Assembly (NCBI GenBank): GCA_946406115.1
Contig: OX291544.1
Coordinates: 3,720,001-3,784,000, forward strand
Reading direction: 5' to 3'
DNA from: Apoda limacodes
Lineage: Eukaryota; Arthropoda; Insecta; Lepidoptera; Limacodidae
DNA: 64,000 bases
Positions 10,140 through 21,077 of the stretch are shown here, piece by piece. Under the pieces are notes generated by a model. The model saw only the letters and a list, made by a program, of their open reading frames with translations, was not told the DNA's origin and did no database searches. Every line of letters begins with the position of its first letter. Position 1 is the stretch's first letter. The position numbers and the translations under genes are program-made.

Positions 10140-11400
10140 TGCAAACTTTCCAATGATTTCAGCTGATTTAATGTCTACATCTCTTTCGATTTAATTGCCG
10201 AATTTGTTTGTCTGTCTGGAGTCATAGTTATTCGGAGGTAAATTTTTGATAATTTCAGTTTTGAGAAAGACCTTTCGCCTACAGCTACTGTCAATATATG
10301 CGTAAAGACGTTGCAAGAGTTGGGAAAATGGACATTAAAATATTTGAACAAATACACTTTAAAACATCCAAAGGAGTTGTTTCATCATTTATACAAAATA
10401 TTGGCAGTAATTCCAACGATCAAAGATCTTTCCCATCTATGTCAGAGCTCAGTCCTGCAGGCCTGCAACTGATAACAGTTTCAATCGTAAAATCCTACGG
10501 CGATCGAGAAATCTACTAAATTGGTACTCTTGAACGTTGTTGTAGCGCTCAATCGAGAATGGAATTTGGTGTCCAATTTCTGAACTAAAATCCTATACAA
10601 TATTAAGAATCGGTACTCTTTAAGCCATCGGATCGAGAGTGAAATTAGGTACGAGAATCTATGAAAAGAAATGTCAAAATTCTAAATCAACAAAACAAAA
10701 CTGTCGCTACGAAAATTTAACTTTCAAATTTAATTTTTATTAGTTTCAGTATTATTTTTATATTTTGTGATTTGTGATTTCGAAAAGTGTGCACTCCTAA
10801 TTTCAATCTAATCGCAATTTGGTTTAGGAGTACCGATTAAGATCGAATTTCAGTTTGCCACGGAATTGGATTGAAACTGGATTGGAATTGAAACTGATAT
10901 CAGTTGTAGGCCTCCTGGAGTTCGTTTTTGCTGTAAGTAAGTTGAGACATTGTGCTTTTTTTTGTTCAATATTTGCCTCTCTACATTGATCAATGTTTTG
11001 CAGAAATGTTAAAATGCTATTGTGTTCTGTTACTAATTCAAATCGCTCGTTTAATTTTACTATTGCCGTGTCAAGTAAAGAAGCATAAAAATTTACTTTA
11101 AAATTCTGTTTGGGATCTAAGATGGGCTTGTCTACAGCTTCATAATCAAAATGTTTTCTTCTGTACGTGGTCGAGCAGTTTGAATGAATTCGGTTTGACA
11201 GTCTAGTTCCTCAGCAATTGAAACTGATTCAGATATTACCTGCTCAAATACACTATCCGTGCGACTTGTGCTGAAAACTTTTTAGCCATATCAATCATGC
11301 CGCCTCTGAAATGATTATGTCCGACTTTTGTAAACTCTTACTCACAATATTAATTTTTGACAAAATGTTATGAATAACATAACAAATTAAAAACCAAAGA
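10140..11400 (-). pseudogene. hAT-type transposase relic (ZMYM1-like), interrupted
   Basis: On the minus strand an ~80-codon stop-free stretch (11170 to 10930) reads KHFDYEAVDKPILDPKQNFK, then VNFYASLLDTAIVKLNERFE and TFLQNID. This is the segment upstream of the dimerisation region in ZMYM1-like hAT transposases. After the inserted element at 10454-10920 the frame resumes with FPNSCNVFTHILTVAVGERS and FSKLKLSKIYLRITMTPDRQ (10357-10175), the C-terminal hAT dimerisation motif, where GERSFSKLK is the hallmark. Upstream parts (about 11170-11400) are shifted. Neither catalytic residues nor terminal repeats could be located. It is not active: it has stops, frameshifts and a large insertion. hAT assignment is strong; the subgroup is probable. 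Confidence 0.8.
10454..10920. mobile_element. 467-bp foldback/MITE-like element inside the hAT relic
   Basis: The ends are imperfect inverted repeats. The left reads AGGCCTGCAACTGATAACAG followed by TTTCAAT; the complement of the right reads AGGCCTACAACTGATATCAG followed by TTTCAAT, two mismatches in 27. Further in, ATTGGTACTCTTGAACG on the left is echoed by ATCGGTACTCCTAAACC on the complement of the right, so the pairing extends weakly for about 90-120 bp. There is no coding. It sits exactly where the hAT reading frame breaks off and resumes, which places its insertion after the hAT copy. A 3-bp AGT may be the target duplication, but that is uncertain. Confidence 0.65.
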
Positions 11401-12639
11401 TCTTTCTTACTACTATAAACCTGTCTGTCAGTCTACCACATCACATGTAGATATATAGAATAAATAGGTAACACCATTTAATGTTTACCAGTTTTACATT
11501 ACATACTTATTACAAAAATAAAAGATTAAAAATAGATAGAACTAACTGAAATCTATAAGAACTTAGTTACTAAAGTGAAATATTCATACAGCAAATGTGT
11601 TTTTTTTATATATTGCGTTTGCTTTATTATATATGTAGTATAAAGTATACTTGGCACTTGGTCGGCTACAATGAAAATAAATATCCGGGGACTGTCACTC
11701 CAAAAATAAATAAAGGTACTAAGATTGTGTAAAATAAATAAGAAAAACATTTATTACAGTATAAAATTACAGTTTAAACGTACGAACCCGCCATTGTGAT
11801 ATTTGTGATTGAATAAAAAATGATGGGTGGACTCAACAAATTTCAAAAGATACCTCGCGGCCGACGGCATTGTTTAATCATTAAAACTGACTGTATGTAC
11901 TTAAATCGTAAGTGTTAATTTTGTTTTTAAAAATTTATTTAAAGTTATATTTATAAAATTGTAGTTGTGTAAGTTAAGTAGGCAGGTAGGTACTATCTGC
12001 CACCAGATTCATTCAGCTACCCTAGTGATCGCCCGGCTCGGCTGGTGCCCCCTAGGGCCCGGCGTCCGGGTGCGGCCGCACCTAGAGCTCCTATGGGAAA
12101 GACGCCCCTCTTGCAGCTGAGTCGTGCAGATGATACACCTACTGCAATATATGTTCAAGATGTTTTCTTAAAATAGCACAGAAGGTTGACTAACTTGCTA
12201 TTTAGAATAAAAAAGTTCTTCTTTGGGTGTCCTAACGGATGTCAGCGAACATCACATGGTACTCATCTTTATTCTAGCGGAGTTCTTGATACCGGTCCAG
12301 CTCTTTAAATTGTCCTTCCATGCTCTTCGTATTTCCTCTATTATGCTTCCATCAAACAAATTTGCAGGAACCGCCCAAAATGTGTGCTACTCATTGTAGC
12401 ACACGACAATCCTGTCGTTGTGACGGTATAAATATTGATAATAACGTAGCGAAGTTAAGTTACATAGATCATCGGTATAGTAGCTAAATCTGTTTTGTAG
12501 ATATACATATCTTACAGCCTGGAACCTAACTGCCGCAAAAAAAGACTGGTGTACAAAGTTGGATGAACAAGATTCAATGACACATTAATAAACAATAGTT
12601 AGGAAGGGCACTGACTTCGATTTGCGAATTCCTCAATAA
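11401..12639. other. Intergenic sequence with a GC-rich pocket at 12.02-12.12 kb
   Basis: Most of this is AT-rich without recognised content. From about 12020 to 12120 it becomes very GC-rich (GATCGCCCGGCTCGGCTGG, GGGCCCGGCGTCCGGGTGCG). A near-palindrome GTGTGCTACTCATTGTAGCACAC lies near 12380 (8-bp arms around a 7-bp spacer). No gene was seen. Confidence 0.4.
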
Positions 12640-12860
12640 TACGTGTAGGGCCCTTAATGCAGACGCGGGCCGCAAATTAATCGGCCTCCCGTAATCCGGC
12701 TCGTTAGGTGCGAGGCCCCGCGGCGCCCGTCCAGCGACCGAGCGGGGGGTGGGAGGGAGTGAGTGAGGGACCACCGCCGCGTGCGCCGGCGCACCTCTGT
12801 AATCTGAGAGCGCGCGCGGATTTCTGGAGGGACTTTATTACGGGGGTCTGGTTTAGTACC
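12640..12860. promoter_or_regulatory. CpG-rich island, candidate regulatory or conserved non-coding sequence
   Basis: About 220 bp of markedly GC- and CpG-rich sequence sit in an AT-rich background: GCGAGGCCCCGCGGCGCCCG, GCGTGCGCCGGCGCACCTCT, GAGAGCGCGCGCGGATTTC. It also holds AT-rich cores such as GCAAATTAATCGG. No TATA box, splice site or credible coding frame defines it as an exon or promoter. It does not look like any of the repeat families in this window. The regulatory role is inference from composition only. Confidence 0.3.
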
Positions 12861-13179
12861 TGAAGTTTGTTAGTGTAGCTAGAGGCAGGGGTAAATCATA
12901 TACCTTTTTTTTTAATCTAAAACAATCCAACTGTGAAATTCGAGGTAGATTTTGTACAGTATTTTTTGCGTGATGATGATGAGAACAAAAATAAAAATAC
13001 AAGGTTTCTGTTGTTGTTGATCCGGCCTACTTATTAAATATGCGGGTTTTTAAGTTTTGATTCAGTAGCAAGTTTATTTAAGTATAAATAATACAGGTAT
13101 GAAGCAGAATCTAAAACGTCCATAAATTGAGGAATTGAGGAAATTTCACCGGATTTTCAAGAAAACGCGTCGCTGCCTG
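12861..13179. other. AT-rich intergenic sequence
   Basis: A short GATGATGATGAG run lies near 12973. Nothing else was recognised. Confidence 0.35.
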
Positions 13180-13720
13180 CCTCTCAAGGAATATGCCTTC
13201 TGTCAAGTTCTGTCGGTGATTGACAAGCATGACTTATTTTTTCTTCTGAACGGACTATGCAGTTGGCTGATGCAGCCATTACTGCTCCACCGGACTTTTG
13301 GGGCGAGACTCTGAAGGAATGAATGACCGGTGGCGATCCCACGCTGCGTCTTCCCATTCGTATCGCCTTACTTTATAACCTTTCTTCCCCATCAGTTATC
13401 GGTTTAATAAGCGATGTGGCCCGCCCTTTGCTACTTCAGCTTTTTAACTGGTCTTTCGGCGAATTTCCTAGTTTCGGATTTTATCTTGTAAAGAAACACC
13501 AAGCATTTTCTACCATAGCTCGCTGAGAGACTCTGAGCTTATTTAAGAGGCCAACCGTTAGAGACCATGTTTTTGTACCATAAGTCATCAATGGCAAAAC
13601 ACATTGCTTTTAGTTTTTCGTCTTTAGGCACTGAGGTATTTTCGACGAAAAGATGTTACGTAGTTTCCCGAATGCTGCCCATCCGATCCGAGCTGCATAC
13701 TTCAGTTAACCTATATTAAT
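13180..13720 (-). pseudogene. RTE-type LINE, C-terminal relic
   Basis: Read from right to left on the minus strand, blocks occur in order: WAAFGKLRNIFSSKIPQCLK, QCVLPLMTYGTKTWSLTVGL, LNKLRVSQRAM, then further down GRRSVGSPP. This is the well-conserved region after the RT domain of RTE retrotransposons. Several stops and frameshifts are present (for example after CLKTKN and around the KLK-Q-AGHI segment), so it is dead. A second relic of the same kind lies on the plus strand at 30.48 kb. It abuts a plus-strand LINE that begins at 13738. Confidence 0.8.
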
Positions 13721-13737
13721 TATTGCCAGCAGGTAAA

Positions 13738-14652
13738 AAATCTAAACCTTATAATGGCAAATGATCTTTCTTGGTCACATCATGTCACCGAGGTAAAAAA
13801 AATCTTTTCGACGATGCATTCCCTAAAAAGAATGAAACACTTTTACCTCAATCAGCTAAGGTTACGCTAGTTAACTCCCTGTTGCTTCCCATAATTGACT
13901 ATGCAGATTTATGCTATCCCGACATAACTGAAGAACTACTTAACAAACTCGGCCTTCTCAACTTATGCATCCGTTATATTTTCGACTTGCGTAAGTATGA
14001 TCATGTCTCCCAATATCGTACACAGTTAAATTGGCTCAATATCCGTTTTCGCCGAAATACTCATCTTCTGACATGTATTTATGGCATTCTTAATAACCCT
14101 TTATCCCCTCCTTATTTAATAGAACGATTTGAGTTCTTGGGTTCCCAAGAGCGACAGATACGGTTTTGCCGTTCCAATCTCCTCCGTACCCCTTCGCATA
14201 GTACGACATTTTATTCGGATTCGTTCACGGTCACAACAGTTCGTTTGTGGAATAATTAACCAGTAAATATTTGTAATGCAAAGTCACTAGAGAGCTTTAA
14301 AGCTTTACTGCATCGGTACTATATCGACATCCAAAATACATAGATCAGGTATTAGCGCTTCCTAGTCAACTATGCCTAAATATATATGAATTATATATAC
14401 ATATATGTATAAAATTATATATAATTTATCCACCTTCTTATTTACATATTATACTTTATGATATTATTCTTATATACTATATTTTATTACTAAATCTATT
14501 ATCATTATTGAAGCTACTACGATCTATTACAACAAACACTGCACAACCCCTTATTTATATCTACATCACCAATGGTTAACTGTTAGAAAATGCCTAATGG
14601 CATTAAGTTCGCCTATGTACAAAATTTGTGCAATAAAGAATTTTATTATTAT
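13738..14652 (+). pseudogene. LINE 3' end with 3' UTR and (TTA)n tail
   Basis: Protein reading starts with ANDLSWSHHVTEVKKIFSTM (about 13757), changes frame near 13790, and continues as VTLVNSLLLPIIDYADLCYP, NLCIRYIFDLRKYDHVS and FTVTTVRLWNN (13861-14259). This is the region downstream of the RT palm in Jockey/CR1-superfamily LINEs. The 3' UTR runs to about 14635 with TGCCTAATGGCATTAAGTTC and GTGCAATAAAGAATTTTATT, including an AATAAA-type signal and a TTATTAT tail. The same family is present on the minus strand at 21.08-22.24 kb, where the matching block is LAKSLLLPVLDFADASY. The copy is 5'-truncated, missing the endonuclease and the RT catalytic core. Confidence 0.8.
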
Positions 14653-17210
14653 ACTCTTTATTTATTTCTATTCTTAAGTTAGATTTTTTATATAATAAAT
14701 ATAAAAGTAAAATAAAAATACAAAATTTAAACACATTATAAAAAAACCTAACCTAGGGTTCCGCCGGAAGCGGGGCGGGGCCTAAGCTACCGGTGGTTAG
14801 CGCGATAGAGAAAGAAACCTTCTTACTATTCGCGCAGTGTCCAGGAGTACCGCCTTCTGTATCTGACCCAGCTATCTAGCAAGAGTTTCTTAAGGTGTTG
14901 GTCGAGACTCTTCGCTATAAGACCGTTCGCAGACACGACTATCGGGACAATAATCGTCGAATCAAAATCCCATATGGCGGTAACCTCGTGTGTCAGGTCA
15001 AGGTATTTGCTGGCTTTGTCCTTCTCGGCCTTGACGAGGTTCTCGTCATGGGGAATGGTGATGTCGACGAGCACTGCCTGGCGCTTCGATCGATCTATCA
15101 ACACGATATCAAGCTTATTAGCTACAATAGTCCTATGCGTGATGACAGATCAAATCCAATAGAGCATGGCACGACCATTTTCGAGAACTGGCGTAGGTGT
15201 ATACTTATAGTACGGCACTTCGAAATCCACAAGACCGTATAAAAGAGCAAGCCGCTGGTGGATAATTTTGGCTACTAGGTTATACCTATGCAAGTACTCA
15301 CTGTTAGCAAGACGACCACAACCAGAAATAATATGCCTGAGTGTCAAACAAATGTCGACCGTACCGTCCTTCAGGATATATTTGCGGTAGTCGTTCGTCA
15401 TGACAAAAGACTATTGAGTACTTTTGCCAAGCGACAGAAGAAGCGTTCCTTCACCGTCCGTTTTATGTCCCCATCGACGATACCCAACGACTGTGACATA
15501 CGAAGATATTTATAGGTTTCTGCTTCGGAGAGAGGCCTGAGAGAAATTGTCTCAGAAAGCTGTAAATTATTTGAATTTACAACTTTTCCCCGCTGTACAT
15601 ACATGACCGCACATTTGTCGACACCAAATTCCATTTTGATGGCGCTACTGAAGACTTCTGTTGTTTTCAGTAGCTCAAAGAGGTCCTGTCTATTTGATGC
15701 AAATAACTTTAGGTCATCCATGTAGAGCAGCGCCAGGCACAACCACAAAGGACTCAAACTGCCACCCTGAAAAATGCCTCGCTTAATCCTGATAGAGTCC
15801 TGCGGTCCATAGTGGTCATCTCGTCCCCCTGGTTGACGAAGGACTGTGGTCCACTGCCCCATGCAAGCGCTTAAGAAAGATCTCAAAGTTGTATCAACCT
15901 TATACAGCTCCAAGATCTTCACCAGCCATGAATGTGGTACCGAATCATAGGCCTTCTTGTAGTCAATCCAGGCAGCCGAAAGGGCCCCCTTGTTCTACCG
16001 GGCTCGTTGGCAAATGGTCATGTCTATGAGGAGAAGCTCTTTAGTACCACGGGACCCAACCCTACATCCATTTTGAGCGGGGGTTAAAACGTTGTTCGCA
16101 CCAATGTGCGTGTTAATTTTTACTCTTAAAATTGATGTAAGGAGCTTGTACATCGTAGGCAAGCACGTGATAGGTCTGTAGTTCTTAGTCCGTGGTACTA
16201 CCGGACTTGAAAAGCAGGAAGGTAACACCAGTTGTTAGGAAAGATGGCAGGGAACCAAGCTCGAGGGCTTGCTGGAACTGCGTTGCCAAACGCTCGTGTG
16301 AGCATCGAAACCACTTCAGCCAGAAGTTGTGCAATCCATCCGGTCCAGGACTTTTCCAGTTCGGAGCCTTACGGATGGCACAACTTACAGCATCGGGACT
16401 GATGGTGATATGGGTTCGATAAACTCACACTCACGCTCGACAACACCCATCCACTCACCCTCGCTGTGTTCGACAGGCACTGACGAGATACTACGCCAGA
16501 AGTTAATCATGGCTTTAGCATCCGGCTGCTGCCCTTGGGACACACAAAGGTTAGCTTCCTCCCACTTTCGGTATACCTTCCTTTGGTCGATCTGGAAAAG
16601 GTGACCCTGTTGGTATCGATCCACACGCACTCTGTAGCGGCAAATACGGCCTGCCCATGCATAGATTTTCTGCTTCAGAAAGTCAATGCGCTCCGTGACA
16701 CAGGCCATATAGTCGTAGGGTCTGACACCAGTACCCGCGAAGGCCTGGGTCACGAAGCGCATAATTCGGGGGCGGCTATTGCCTCCCCTGAAGCAGATCA
16801 GCTTTGCAATGAGAGTCCTAAACGTATTAATACGCTGCTCAATCCGCACTTGCCATGCAGGGACACCTCCGGCGGTCCTAGGTGCACGGTCAGTGTCCGG
16901 AAACTTGACACGCGCAACACGGCACGCCGCTATGGCCCCGCAGTACATGATTGAGTGTGTATCAATTAAGTCTTCACTAGCCCGTAAATACGGGTCTAGC
17001 AGACTGTTCAAGGCTCCCATTAGCGCTAGATTACGTCTATTCACAGGCAAGCGAGGTAATCGTGGCCTAGAATCAGTTGTGAAGCGATACTGTGTAGTCG
17101 CCTCCACCGAAGCTCTCCTCAGTTGCTCATTGGCATGGGTACTTACGTTCTGACTCACAAAGTCCTCCTCGTCAGCACTGAGATCGACCCACGGTGCCCC
17201 CGGTACCAAG
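14653..17210 (-). pseudogene. Dong/R4-like non-LTR retrotransposon with RT and C-terminal endonuclease-like domain
   Basis: On the minus strand, about 795 codons run with a few breaks. An N-terminal extension (17209-16385, 274 codons open) is followed by RT blocks: WKSPGPDGLHNFWLK (about 16340), KNYRPITCLPTMYKLL, IDYKKAYDSVPHSWL (motif A), IFQGGSLSPLWLCLAL (motif B, usual QGDS changed to QGGS) and LYMDDLKLFA (motif C, 15725). The C-terminal part ends LVDITIPHDENLVKAEKDKA and SANGLIAKSL before a stop at 14826, as in elements with restriction-like endonucleases. The YMDDLKL motif and this C-terminus point to the Dong/R4 clade. There is no ATG at the right end, and the open frame runs out into TAA-rich DNA, so the 5' part is missing. 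Frameshifts lie near 16229, 15995-15922 and 15398. Flanks on both sides are TTA/TAA-rich, matching the known target preference of Dong. Confidence 0.85.
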
Positions 17211-17287
17211 TCATTAATAATATTAATATCATTATCATTATTAAGTCATCATTATTATCATTATTGTATTATTATTATTATTATATT
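17211..17287. repeat. Degenerate (TTA/TAA)n tract at the 5' side of the Dong/R4-like LINE
   Basis: It reads ATTAATAATATTAATATCAT and continues with ATTATTATTATTATTATAT. It is imperfect on the side near the LINE and nearly pure ATT on the far side. Its counterpart at the LINE's other end is the TTATTAT tail near 14640. Confidence 0.85.
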
Positions 17288-18027
17288 AGTTAAACCTGTG
17301 TCGACGAACAAAATGTCGTTTCAAAACAAGAGCACACTAATCGCGGTCCTTGCATTTTTTTCCACTTTATTTCCCCCGCGTTGTGCCTCCAAAATTGAGT
17401 TGTACGACTTTCGCAGTTTTTTCTTTTGCTCCTTTTGCAACTCCGCGGCGGTCTTCAGTAATCACCTCCATGTTTATTTATTTATTAACCGACTTGAACG
17501 AAGTCAGGTGCAATTTCGTGTGATAAGTCTGCCGCTATTGGTTCTAATCCGACTTTATAGCGTCTACAATAAAGTATTTAAAGTTTATAGAGAGGTTTCA
17601 TTGTGATGGTATTTTAAGTTGTGGTTATCTCTCTTCTGATGTCTCTTTTCTGATTGACGTCAGTATTTGTATATAATTTTGGATAGAAATGCATGAGACA
17701 GATTAACTTACCTATTTGATTAAAGTTGTAAGGGTTTTTGGACAAAGTAACAAATTCTGCATTATAATCGGTAAGTACATGCATTTAAGAGAGGCCTCAA
17801 TTTTTATAAACATTTACTTGCAATATTCTTACAGTGGTATTCTTTTATGTTTTTTTGTAACTCACAATTATTTTAAACAATTAAACTGTAAAATTTTAAT
17901 GTTAGGTATAATTTATATAATTATTTTGATTTTATTGATTAAAATAACGGAACAAATAAATGTTGTTTTATATGATGACGTCATGTGTAGCACTTCCGAA
18001 ATCAACCGCCAAATTTTTTTTTTATAT
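17288..18027. other. Intergenic sequence; one perfect CRE palindrome
   Basis: TGACGTCA lies at 17976-17983. A stretch at about 17490-17515 (CCGACTTGAACGAAGTCAGG) is reminiscent of lepidopteran dispersed repeats. The open frames here carry no family motif. Confidence 0.35.
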
Positions 18028-18500
18028 TTGTACCACTTAGGTGGCAAACAAGCCTACAGGGGCAAAAATCGCAAGTCGCCGACCCTTTAAAAAACTAATC
18101 ACTTCCTTCTTGAAGTACCATTTACTTGTGTCTCTAGAGAGAACCTCTGTAGGGAGCTCATTCGACAACCTAAGCGTTCGCGGAAGAAAGTTCCTCTGAA
18201 ACCTCATTATGCGTGACTATTTAGATTCTAAGGTGTGAGGATGAATCCCCCACTAACAGCAAACGGTGCATTGGTAGAAATCAAAACACAGTCCAAATAC
18301 TAGTTAGGGAGGTAGCAGTAAGTACGCAGGGCAAAACCTCTCCTGAGACTGACAGGTTCAAAGCCGCTTCTGAGTTTGAAATCATCAACAATTCTCGCAG
18401 CCTGTCGTAGAACCGAGTCAAATTGGCCAATGGTAAATAGTTGCAACCGGCCATATATGGCAGCAGTGGGTAGTCCATGTGGGACCGGACGTGCAACAGT
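18028..18500 (-). pseudogene. LINE 3' end, C-terminal relic and 3' UTR
   Basis: On the minus strand the blocks HGLPTAAIYGRLQLFTIGQF, DSVLRQAARIVDDF, EPVSLRRGFAL and KEVISFFKG can be read with stops and frame changes. They correspond to the post-RT region (LDSVQRRA-RIV...LEPLALRR...FKKEV-SFLKG) of Jockey/CR1-type LINEs. The complement of the 3' UTR begins ACCACTTAGGTGGCAAACAA, shared with the 1.36- and 47.69-kb copies. It is dead and 5'-truncated. Confidence 0.7.
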
Positions 18501-19010
18501 ATTACTTTAGTAAATAATGCAATTTACAAAGATGAGAAAGCAAGAGACTATTTATAAATAACTCATGCAATTGTTGTCCCAATGTTTATTTACACTATTG
18601 TTTAAAACTAGGTATACACCAGCACCGGTACACGACACTTATTCCTAAAGGGATGTTGGTAAGTTATCATAAAACCGTCAACTGTAGCGGTGAACAAATG
18701 GCTTAGCACGAGTTTTTATGTTTACTTTACGTCACGTTACTGTAATTCTGCAGGAATTCATGCTAGACCCACAGCTGTCAATATTATTTGTTATATCGAC
18801 CTGTCACCGGTTATTTCACCCTAACGTGATAAGTGATGAGCCTAACGCCAAATGCTTGAGAAGTCTTTACAATACACAAAATGTGAAATTCTGTTAGCCC
18901 TACCGGTAATCTAACCCACAATCTTAGACTAGCACCGTCACAGTCCACCGTACTATAGCAAAGTTTAAATATTACCTATTCAAGTAGATATAGATATATG
19001 CGTATGAATG
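18501..19010. other. Intergenic sequence, nothing recognised
   Basis: No coding motif, tandem repeat or named repeat family was seen. Confidence 0.35.
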
Positions 19011-19013
19011 TTA

Positions 19014-19906
19014 GGGCCAGCTCATACCCAGACGCGACGTGAAGCAGCTTTAAGATGCATCGCGCGACGTTGGGATGCGGCGTCTCGTGTCACTACGATC
19101 AACGAAACTCAAGATTCCCGATTCGACTCTCGTACTGTGCGGGCGTGTTCCTGAGTGCTCAAATTCTCTCACTGTGCTTCGTGGTGTGCTGACTCATCAA
19201 GTTCTGTGTTGGTGTCTTGCCCCAGTGCCGACTACTGAGTATAGTTGCTTGGTTTATTGCCCGCGATACTCGGAAACCCTGCCTGGGTGTTTAAACACTG
19301 CTCAGTTACGTCCTTGACCGGGACATCGCTCCTTGGCCCACTGTGGGTGAACTGTTTCGAGCCTTTGAACTCGCCCCACTGCGCGAAGATTACCGAAGCG
19401 ACATAGTGTGTTTGTCGTTTCTTCGTTGCGGAACTATTACGCAAAGCGGTGACACTCGTTTGGTTCCCTGTATGTCTGTGGTTCGCCCACGACTTTCATA
19501 AAGGGAAGCCGGCCATGGGTACATCGCAGGCTGTAGTATTTCTGCCTCGGCGGTTCGCCACTCCGCGCATTCTCGCGTTTTAGGTGTCGATTGCGTCAAT
19601 CAGTTCGTAAGAAACCCAGTTTCTAGTGCCAGGAGTAGTCGTTCGTAAAGTTTACCAAGGGACTTTAGTAAACTTATAGGGCGGCCAGAGGAAGTTGCTT
19701 TATTTGCACTCGCCCGTTTTGCCGTAACAATTATACGGATATAAAAAATAGCATGCTACAAAAAAAAGCACGTAAAACAACATACTTTAAAAATAAAGCA
19801 TCAAACATTAAGCAAGTTATTGCAATGTAACACTACTAATCACAACGTCGCGCGACGTATCTTCAAGCCGCTTCACGTCGCGTCGCGTCTCGGTATGAGC
19901 TGACCC
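19014..19906. mobile_element. PIF/Harbinger-like non-autonomous DNA transposon
   Basis: The terminal inverted repeats begin GGGCCAGCTCATACCCAGAC (left) and, on the complement of the right end, GGGTCAGCTCATACCGAGAC. They continue through GCGACG, GAAGC-GCTT and CGCGCGACGTTG for about 60 bp with one 5-base length difference. Each end is flanked by TTA (19011-19013 and 19907-19909), the target duplication typical of PIF/Harbinger. The 770-bp interior is GC-rich and has no transposase motif. Around 19080-19740 it looks like foreign cargo, perhaps an LTR-type sequence, but I could not define its ends. Superfamily is inferred from TSD and terminal GGG. Confidence 0.7.
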
Positions 19907-20482
19907 TTACACGTTAACTTTGGTAAGCAAAAATGTGCCACCAACGACGATGCCCGCTTCCCTACACCCCGCGACGCAATAAATCATGTGCTCAGTTAAT
20001 TATTTTGATTAAAGCAGTTCGCGGTGAAATTGGTATCTGCACTCGATTCTGGGGCACATTCCTCGACTTGATTTCGGAATTTAAGGGCAGGTTCTTTATT
20101 TTATGCGTTTACTTGTTTTATTATTGTCTAAATAGCTAGTGTTTACGTCCTGGCTGTGTCTGCTTTGACAAAAAACGTGGACAAAATAGTTTGAAGACCC
20201 GGTAGGCAGATGTTGCCCTGCCACATATTTTGCCAGCAAAATTTATTTTCAGTGCATTTGGAAAATAAAAAAGTTATGTTGGATTTCAACAACAGCGCCG
20301 CCTACCGGACCCAACTATATTTAAGAACCATCCAGGTAAAAAACCGGTCAAGTGCTATTTGGACTAGCTGGCACACCAATTTTCGGTACTTAAGCGTATG
20401 GCATGCCCAAACGAGTTAAGATTGCAAGAATTTGATTAATTTTGTCCTGAGTACACTTTTTGACGTGAAAGAAATATACGTT
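19907..20482. other. Intergenic sequence with a family-A head fragment
   Basis: At 20338-20375 AAAACCGGTCAAGTGCTATT then TGGACTAGCTGGCACACC is a truncated, diverged family-A head. Two near-copies of a short phrase, CCGGTAGGCAGATGTTGCC (20200) and GCCGCCTACCGGACC (20296), are in opposite orientation. No gene was seen. Confidence 0.45.
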
Positions 20483-20760
20483 ACTAGACTTTGCCAGCGG
20501 CTCCGCCCGCCCTAAATTCGGTTATCGGCGTGGGACTCCTTTATTTAATTTATTCCTTTTTCTCCTTTTTTACACTAGTGAAGTTTGCTATATTAAGCTA
20601 TAGCTATAGTTCGTTTAAGCTCGGTTATAGTTATTGCTATTCCAGGACCTAATCAGGTTTGCCAAGTTTCATTCCGATCCGTCCAGTGGCTGAAGCGTTA
20701 TTGAGTAACAAACATCCATCCATACTTACAAGCTTTCGCGTTAATAATATTAGTAGGATA
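20483..20760 (+). repeat. Complete family-B interspersed repeat
   Basis: It begins CTAGACTTTGCCAGCGGCTC, has GGTTATCGGCGTGGGACTCC as its second block and CAAGTTTCATTCCGATCCGT then CCAGTGG near the end. It closes with AAGCTTTCGCGTTAATAATA then TTAGTAGGATA. The same order occurs in reverse at 36.7-37.9 kb (split by a Tc1 element) and 52.5-52.9 kb. It is non-coding, and of a type very common in Lepidoptera. Confidence 0.75.
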
Positions 20761-21077
20761 GTTAACAACTTTATTAAGTCAATTTGTTTATATAATAATA
20801 ATAAGTTCGAAATTAAAACATTTAGAAAAAGGCATTTCGACACTATTTTGGGCTCTAATTCAAATTTTTAGAAAACTAAGAGTTATATTCTCTTGATTCT
20901 TCTCTTTTTCATAAAATATATACTAATATGATCAATCAGATTTGGTAATTTCATAGTACTAAATAAATATTTGAATTTTAAACCGACAAAAAACCGAGAA
21001 ATGCTAGATTTTCAACATGCGGTCACGTTCTAGTGCCTATCGCACGTGGAATTGAGTCTCTTCGTCTGCTTCAATAG
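20761..21077. other. AT-rich spacer between repeats
   Basis: Nothing was recognised. Confidence 0.35.

Noticed and set aside
14895..15242. Plus-strand open frames over the Dong/R4-like LINE
   Set aside because: They are shadows of the minus-strand RT and endonuclease-like coding and carry no motif.
19080..19740. Solo LTR inside the Harbinger-like element
   Set aside because: TG...CA ends can be proposed but no matching target duplication was found, so not called.
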